From Xylona heveae TC161 (taxonomy: Eukaryota; Ascomycota; Xylonomycetes; Xylonales; Xylonaceae), in the NCBI RefSeq assembly GCF_001619985.1, contig NW_017264207.1, positions 191,294-255,293 on the forward strand: a DNA stretch of 64,000 nt, read 5' to 3'. The position numbers and the translations under genes were made by a program. Positions 56,860 through 64,000 of the stretch are shown here, in pieces (the stretch's first letter is position 1; each line of letters starts with the position of its first letter). The notes under the pieces are model-generated. The model saw only the letters and a list, made by a program, of their open reading frames with translations, was not told the origin of the DNA and did not search any database.

Positions 56860-59800
56860 GTCGACGGTTCCCAGGAACGTTGGGTGGGAGTGTCTAATTG
56901 CAGTCGAATGGATCTACCAAGTATAGCCCAAAATCTGGGTATATGCAAATGTTCATTGCCGACCAGTTTGGCACATCGCCACGTTCACTTGAGAAAGGGA
57001 TTGGCAATGTGGGCAGAACGGCTGAACAGCTTCACGTCTCCGCTTCAGACTTAGCATGATCCCTGCCACTACTTCATAGCATCATTCACAGTTGGTAATC
57101 GCCTTTTCTCACAACTAACAGCGGGTAGCTTCGGAAGGGAGGCCAGGTTCACACCAGGGCCAGATGAGATCGGCAATTTCTTTCGGCCCATATGAATCTG
57201 GAAAAGCTGCACAACCACCATGTGGTCTCAAGGACATTAGCGTGTGGTCTGAGGATTTCAAATGCTTCGTAGTCATCTTAAGACGTCTTCAGTGCCAGTA
57301 TTATTTCCCTCGTTCGCAAGAAGGCGCTGGTGGCCCTGGCGTTTTAGGGCGTTTCGTCGATGCACTAACGCTAAAGCCCTGCACGCGCGAGGCAACGACG
57401 GTGGATACCACAGCCGGCTCAGCTTAGGAACGGCGGCGCTCCACAGCAAAGACTGTCCTGTCTGACTGGCACTAAATTCATGGTGAGATGGGACATGTCG
57501 ATTCTCTCCTCTTAGTCAGCCTCTTTGGATAATTCACCACGAGCGTGACTCTCACAGACCCACTCAATGGGGAGGTGCTGCCGACAGATTCAAGTCATGT
57601 TCAGCAAAGTTTGGGAAAACAACAAGAAGCTTTTGCAACTGCTGCGAGTTTTTATACACCGATAATCACCATTTGACCACATATATCATACAAGGCGGAG
57701 AAAGAATTCATCATACGAGGGGTTGTATTTACGTCTTCAGCCACTTGTCTAACGCCTTTCGCATATCACGTCCTGCTGCTGCTTTAGCCAGATAATACAG
57801 TACAGATCGATATCTAGAGACCTTGAAATAGCTAGGTGTGGGCCATTATCATTTTGCATCGACGATATACCTCCGTATTGTTTAAATATTGCAATTCCTG
57901 TTTTTTCTCGCGATGCATGTCCGTGAACTGTATTGTGTGGTACCGACCCCTTGATGCTGGAGCAGTGACGAAGACATTTCCTTGAAAGACATGCGGACAA
58001 ATTTCCGCTTTCATTGTAATGCTTCGTGGAGTTTCGGTAACTTATGACTGACATTTGGTGGTCAAAGGTTTTTTCACCTACCAATGGTTGCTAAAATCCC
58101 CGTGTCAACTCGAAGATTCAACGTTCAAGATTTGAAATCTAGCAGCGGATTGTGTCAATTCACAAAGCATTGTTCAAGGCGAAGGTAAAAGTAAACGCAA
58201 ATCAGCACGAAGAAAAGAGAGCGACTAAAAAGGGGGAGGAGAATTAAAAAAGGATATAAAAGATTCCGAACAAAAAAACTCAAAAAGAATCTGAAAGCGA
58301 AACACTTCATGGGAAATTTCTCGCGGCTCAAGCCATGTTACGTACCGCAGAAGTGACACATCGACACGAAAGTGCGTCTTAGGATATCTCCTTTTTGCTT
58401 CACTCACGCTCACCGAAAAATAATCTTGAAGAAATCGAAATTTAAATCCATGTCCAACCGACTTTAGCAATACCCTTCATTCAATGTGGAGGGGGTTGGA
58501 TCGTGTTATGGGTCGCGATGCCAAGATAAGCCACTCGTTTTGGGCTCGCCCCGTTTGCTTGGAGGTTGAGTCGAGCCCAGCTAGGCGCTTTTGACAGTAC
58601 TTCGACCCTTGGACCAACCAACGTCAAGCTCTTTCGCCTGGAGAAGAGGTCACTCCAATATCACGGCCTATTCTGTTATAATGGTGCTTTATTAATGATC
58701 AGGTCCGAAGTCGACTAACCTCAACATGTTCAATCCGAAAATTCCGTATTTCCAACTTCCTTTGGAGTCGCCATTTTGTCAAAAGGTCGAAGGCAAAGCC
58801 CCTTTTGCTACAAACACGGGTCATAAGTTGCGACAACTGAGATTACAGTTTGGAAATGTCCAAAAGCATCTCTGGGATTAGGTGGTGGAGATGCCTGAAT
58901 CTGCCGTCTGAAAAGCTTGTCCCCTTTCTCGCCTTGGTCATTCAGGCGTTGTCCGAGGGCCGCTTGAGCCGCCGGGTCGGACAGGGCCACATGGTGCCAT
59001 GCGATACTTCCCTTTGATTTCCCCACGCACATGGGCCAAGGCCCTCCCTCCTGAGCAAAAGCTGGTTCCCGGCGCTGGAAGATATCGCTTGGCTGCTGGG
59101 CTCGGTTCCTGCCCAGGGGGCCTGTCAGTCTGTCAACACCTCCCTATGAGGAGGTTACCTCACGCCAGAGAACGCCAATCCTTGCCGTGCAATTTGAGCG
59201 ACAACGCCGTCCTAAACTTGCGCACGTGGGTCCCATGATGCAAGAATTCCAAATCACCTCTGCTGTTCCTTTTCAACATCAATGAGCAAGCATAAATGTG
59301 TCGAAATATTATCACGGGTAAGTCCAATAAGTTGTGAATCTTTCTCCTTTGGTACATACAGAGCGGCACTTAATGGTCTCCTCACGACTCATGAATGAGG
59401 TGTGGCTCTTCCGGAGGATATTCTGACCGTTTGCTTACGCCCAGAGGAGTGGGGCTCTTGACACCTACCACCCAGTGCATCTGGGCATGTTGGTTGCTTG
59501 GACAGGTAGGGAGCAACACCGTCAGGGATACGTCTTTGAATCAGATCGGCTTTTGCTTCCACCCGCCCGTCCGTCCAACTAGGAGGGACCGCCTTTGAAG
59601 GCTATTACCTTGACAGGCCAACCCTTGCACCATGTGTGTTCGCGTGTTAAATGGCTGATTGTATCCAGACTTTTGGTAATGTACCCACATCACCATCGGC
59701 TTATCGTTCCGGCCGACTTGAATCTCTAGGCCAGCAGCAAAAATGTTCATTTCCGAAAAAAAGAAAAAAAGTTGTCCTCGATGGCTATGGAGGGCATTGG

Positions 59801-61912
59801 AAGGGGGCTCGTCGTTATTAGTGGGTTACACGGTGGTGGCCGCGGCTGACTCGACTTGTTTCAGGGCGACGCTGTTGGAAGGGGACCGGAAGTGGATAGC
59901 GCTTCCCCCGCCCTGGAGAAGCCTGTGAACAAAAAGTCGAATCTGTTAAGCTACCTCCAAAATGTTCAATCTGCTACTACCACCCTTAGGACTGATAGGG
60001 GTAGGGAGGGAAGGATGATTGGCTTGATCTCCATCGAGACGCATCCAACAAAGGGGTGGTTTATTCATTTACGGTTGTTATATTTGCCAGCGACAGTGGA
60101 ACTCGCCCAGCGCCGCCCAAGCGGTTGACTGCTTTTCCATAGAATCAGCGACCAAACCTCTGGGATCGCGTTAGCCTGGTTGCGCGATGCGACGAGGTTA
60201 TGGCCAGCCGTCCATCTCTGAATGGCGCTTTCTTGACATGGCTCGGGCCGCAACGAATCCTGGAAATTCCCTGGCTCGGTTATAGTCATGAGACGGAGTG
60301 GCAGTCAACATTTTGAGCAACAATCGTGATGCGTCCAACCTGCAATTTCAATTATGCGAAAAAGGTACAGAGTAGTAATAGCATGAGCACTCGGGGTGTA
60401 TGATCATAATTTTAGCAGCCTGTTGTTGACGGCAAACAATGTCTCGTTCATGCGGGCAACACCAACGCCAAGATCAAGGGGGCAAGATGACAAATAAGCA
60501 CCTAGTCACGGACTGAGAGCAGAAGTTTGGGTCCAGCAGGCTTGCAGCGACGGCACTCTCTGGGAGTTTTCTTGGTTTTTGCCCTGGGTGTTAAGCATTG
60601 CTTACACATGACGGAATTGTCCCCGAAGATCGGTGGCATGATGGCCAGGGTATCTCTAGCTAATACAAATTCAGATACCTCTGCGACGGATTGTGGTGCA
60701 TTTGACGGCGTGCGATTGGGGAATGATAGTCCATCTTTCTTCCTCGTTCGAACGATTCATGTGGGACTTGCGGCACCCGTAGCAATAAGCTAGTCAGGGA
60801 TCGCCCATGTCCACTCGGTCGGCCCCCTTGAGCATTCCACCCTTTCCCCGCCTCGCCCTGACCCGCGCATTGTTGGACCAAGCCTTAGATGGGCTGCGCC
60901 GCGTCTGATGCTTGGTGAGCCTTTGCCTGTCAAGCTTAGAGAGCTCCTCCATGGAAACTACTACACCAACGACCTTTCCTTGAGCACAATTACCACCACT
61001 ACTATCCGAAGAGCGATGACGGCCGCTACTGCTGTTACCATGAATCCCTACTTCCGTCCTCTCTAGCGTCAATTATGGTGCGTCGATGGAGCCATGGCCT
61101 TCCTCCGCTCTGCAACCGTTGACCACAGCAATCCGTCAGTTCACCAGATGAGACCCCGACATGCTCATCAACTCTGGCTGCCGGATTTTCCCCCCATGAC
61201 TGGGATCAATGGTAAGATGAAGGCTTCGTGTCCAAAACGGGCTTCTGGCCTGTAGCCATGGATATGAAGCTTGAAACTGTTCCCCACTTGTCTCTTCCGT
61301 CATGTCTGCTGCAGGAACCATGGGGGGCTTGGAGATTCGCTTGGCGTGCCTTTTTATCAAACCATCCCGCTCAGCCTTGCACAGCCAGAAAAGTACCCGA
61401 CAATCGTCATCTTCTCTGCACTTTCCTTCTTCCATTGTTCCTCTATTCTGCCATATTTTTCCTTTTATAATATTTATATCATTCAATTCTTTACCACCTG
61501 GTTGGTCCATTGCTCTTTTGAGGTTATCTGTTTGATCTTAGGCAACCTAATTCCCTTTTTACCTCTGCACCGCCGTGTGTTCACTTGCTTCCAAGAATAA
61601 CCACGATACTCGACCACGAGAGCACTGCCCTTTTTGGTCTCCTCGAAAAAGCTTTGTTCTGCCGTGGCCCCCTACTCAATACATACTATCGCTATTGCTT
61701 TGCAGAGCTGGACGGAATATCTATATCACAGCCGAGTGAACGTTTGATCAATGGTTATCTCGACTATTGCACTTTTCACATCATCTCTACGCTGGAAAGG
61801 CTTTCTCAGCTCGTCATACGGGTTGGTTGGCTGGCGCCCCCACGTCGCTGCAGTGCACATTACAAATTTGAACCTCATTCTTTGAGCTGGTATATAATTT
61901 TGCACGCCAACC
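56860..61912. other. 5-kb region without a recognisable gene
   Basis: Between the F-box-like gene (+) and the transcription-factor gene (+). Frames are short on both strands and none has a recognisable motif. The last ~500 bases (61400-61912) are C/T-rich and look like promoter and leader of the regulator. The rest could be extended regulatory DNA, long 5' leader with introns, or decayed sequence. No tRNA, repeat array or mobile element was recognised. Confidence 0.55.
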
Positions 61913-64000
61913 ATGGACGATCAACCAAGAGTCACCGCCGACCCTTCTATAAATGCAAAGGCTGCACGATCGCATCTCCGCAGCAATAGCACATTACTAG
62001 CCCGGGATATTACCGTCAGTGGTAGAAGGGGCCCTTCCCGGCGTCGGCGATCAACGATACCTTCTACACCACTCACGCTCGAGAGGATTCCTGCTTCCAA
62101 TTACCCGATACGCCGACGCTCCAGCACAAAGTCGACGAAGTTACGGGCCGAGGCACAGGATACCGACATGTTTTCCCCCGAAGCTACTTCATCGGAGTCA
62201 GTTACTCCCCGGCTGACGCAAAAGACCGGTCGACCAAGTAAGGCGAAGAAGGGATTGAAGGTGCATGGCTGCAGCTATTCAGGCTGCAACAAGGTAATGA
62301 TATCAATCGTACGGAGATGTGTAATGGGAAAATTTTTACTAAGAGCTTATAGGTCTTCTCTCGCGCGGAGCACCTAAGGTAAGATTGAATCTCGATCATC
62401 TATACGGTGTGGAGACATGCTAAATCTATTTTAGGCGTCACCAAAAGAACCACGAAGAAAGCCCCGCAATATGCAAATATTCAGGCTGCGGAAAAACATT
62501 TTTCAGAGAAGATCTTCTTCGTCGTCATGAACATCGACAGTGAGTGATCTATGATTGCCTCCTTAAGATTAATTAGGTCTGATGCCTTCGATAGCTTCCT
62601 CCAACAGCAGTCTCAGTCCGGCGATGGTCTCGAGCCTGCAATGACTGCCTCGCCTGGCCCACCCAACTCGTCCGTGATTACAGTACCATATGTTGCAGAT
62701 GCAATTGAACCAGGGCACGGCGGACAAATTCTGCCTCTAACTACCGAAAATACAGCGGTCGAAGCGACAATGGCACCGGCCAGCTATTCTCTGCAGCCGG
62801 CTGAGCCGCTGTCGGAATCATTCCCAACGCCTGCTTTCCCCGGCTCGACGGTAACATACGAAGCTGGCAACCCGTCTTGGTATGGAATGCCATGGCTGCA
62901 GGGGATGTCTGGCAATTGCCCAAACGGTAACCCTTATGCTGCTCTGCATGGAACTATGAGCCTCGGCACCGATTTAAACCAACAGTATCTTGGTTACTCC
63001 GTTACTCGCCGCTCCTCTGCTGGTTCCGCCAGCAGTCTGCTCTATCAACCGTCTTCAGTGAACTCGCCCTCATCAGTTGCGTCGACCCTTAAAACTTGCA
63101 ATGAAACAGAACCTACAACGCCATTACAACATGGGACTCTCGGCCCCATTGTGGGGGATTATAATGGACCTGTGGGTATCCTGCACTCTGGAGTAGCGTC
63201 TCCCGATTTTCGTGCTCAACGATTTTCAGACTCCCCCCGAGGGCTGCCAATTTCTCGCCGCTCCAATGATGACGGACGCGTTCTACGAGGAAAACCTCCT
63301 AGACCAGCAGAATCTGTTATGGACTCGCCTCGCCTCGCCATTCAGCCTGCCGGTCTAGACGTATTCATTCAGGCATATTGGGATGTCGTACATATAATGC
63401 TTCCAATCGTCCATCGTGTCACATTTTCGCCACTGAAAGCTCCGCCGCAACTTGTTCAATTGCTGCAAGCAGTTGGTAGCCAGTTTCTCGAGACCTCGAC
63501 GGGTACAATAGGCATTCAGCGTATTGGTCAGATATTGGAAACCGTTCAGCAAAAGGTGAGCCTATGCAATGCTAATTGTCCTAAACAAAATCTGGGCTCG
63601 CACGGAAACGGGCTAACATCTCTGAAGCATATATCCAGGTCTGACAATAGTAATCCTTACAGCATTTCTGATATGCAAATTTGCATTTTGTCAGAGTTCA
63701 TTTTACATTATAGATTGCATAGATTGGATGCGAAACTTTCAACATCATTCTCTCACTTATGCGCGGCTGTACGTCTCCTACATTAGATTGAGCTGAAAGG
63801 GACAAAATGCTAATCCGGACATCAGTTATTTTCTGACCGTCGAAGACTTTTCGTCGACCCTCTGGCGGCAATACGGTCTCTCCCTTTTCCAGCCAATTCG
63901 CAGGCACTTCAACAAGCATGGCATATTTGGATTCACAATGAGACATGGCGCAGAATATACCTCGCAGCATTTATCCTTTCGAATGAGCATCGCATCTTCT
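61913..64000 (+). CDS. C2H2 zinc-finger / fungal-specific-domain transcription factor (3' truncated by window)
   Basis: Nuclear DNA-binding regulator. Exons in the window: 61913-62293, 62353-62378, 62435-62539, 62577-63555, 63628-63768, 63826-beyond 64000. Two C2H2 fingers are assembled across introns: CSYSGCNK joined to VFSRAEHLR and RHQKNH, then CKYSGCGKTFFREDLLRRHEH. A basic patch (SGRRGPSRRRRS) precedes them. A Ser/Pro-rich linker leads to the fungal_trans-type domain (FIQAYWDVVHIMLPIVHR, DMQICILSEFILHYR, and WHIWIHNETWRRIYLAAF at the window end). The intron at 62540-62576 is only 37 nt. The 72-nt intron at 63556-63627 is in frame and stop-free but has a good GCTAAC branch site. Target genes are unknown. 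Start ATG follows a pyrimidine-rich leader. Confidence 0.88.

Noticed and set aside
57164-57465. Overlapping short frames at 57.2-57.5 kb
   Set aside because: No conserved motif, and neighbouring sequence gives no plausible exon joins.
1-64000. tRNA, rRNA or CRISPR features
   Set aside because: A visual scan for B-box-like GGTTCRANTCC with matching stems and for regularly spaced direct repeats found none. A covariance-model search would be needed to exclude them fully.

Overview
The window is filamentous-ascomycete chromosomal DNA, most likely from a Eurotiomycete (Aspergillus/Penicillium-like; this placement is inferred). The evidence is short GT-AG introns, mostly 50-110 nt, and a typical fungal gene set on both strands: a PDR transporter, UTP15, RRP4, SPT6, a Ste7-type MAPKK, and a C2H2 plus fungal-specific-domain regulator. 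Exon structures were worked out by eye from splice signals and reading-frame phase. For every multi-exon gene that lies wholly inside the window, the summed exon length divides by three.

Layout. 0.5-7.2 kb: a full-length PDR/ABC-G pump and a PhyH-type dioxygenase carrying a 16-codon glutamate microsatellite. 8.0-18.3 kb: a conserved block of UTP15 (-), a DUF3253-like protein (+), a C2-domain cytokinesis-like protein (+) and a tail-anchored FHA protein (+). 18.3-22.3 kb: a gene-poor AT-rich gap with short tandem repeats and a broken amidoligase-like gene. 22.3-35.5 kb: an accessory-looking run of GNAT acetyltransferase, zinc alcohol dehydrogenase, monocarboxylate-type MFS transporter, phenol-hydroxylase-like flavoprotein, a conserved multi-pass membrane protein and a Baeyer-Villiger-type monooxygenase. 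35.9-53.8 kb: a conserved block of RRP4, a PLD-like protein, SPT6, a Ste7-type MAPKK and a large divergent protein kinase. 55.4-56.9 kb: a three-exon F-box-like Cys-rich protein. 56.9-61.9 kb: a 5-kb stretch without a recognisable gene. 61.9-64.0 kb: a C2H2/fungal-domain transcription factor that runs off the window.

How the genes may work together. The conserved genes cover ribosome biogenesis (UTP15), RNA decay (RRP4), transcription elongation (SPT6) and signalling (MAPKK, FHA protein). The 22-35 kb set has transport, aromatic hydroxylation, alcohol/aldehyde redox and Baeyer-Villiger chemistry, but no ring-cleavage enzyme, PKS, NRPS or regulator. It could be a small catabolic or tailoring cluster, and that reading is inference. 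I saw no tRNA, rRNA, CRISPR array, virus-like element or intact transposon.
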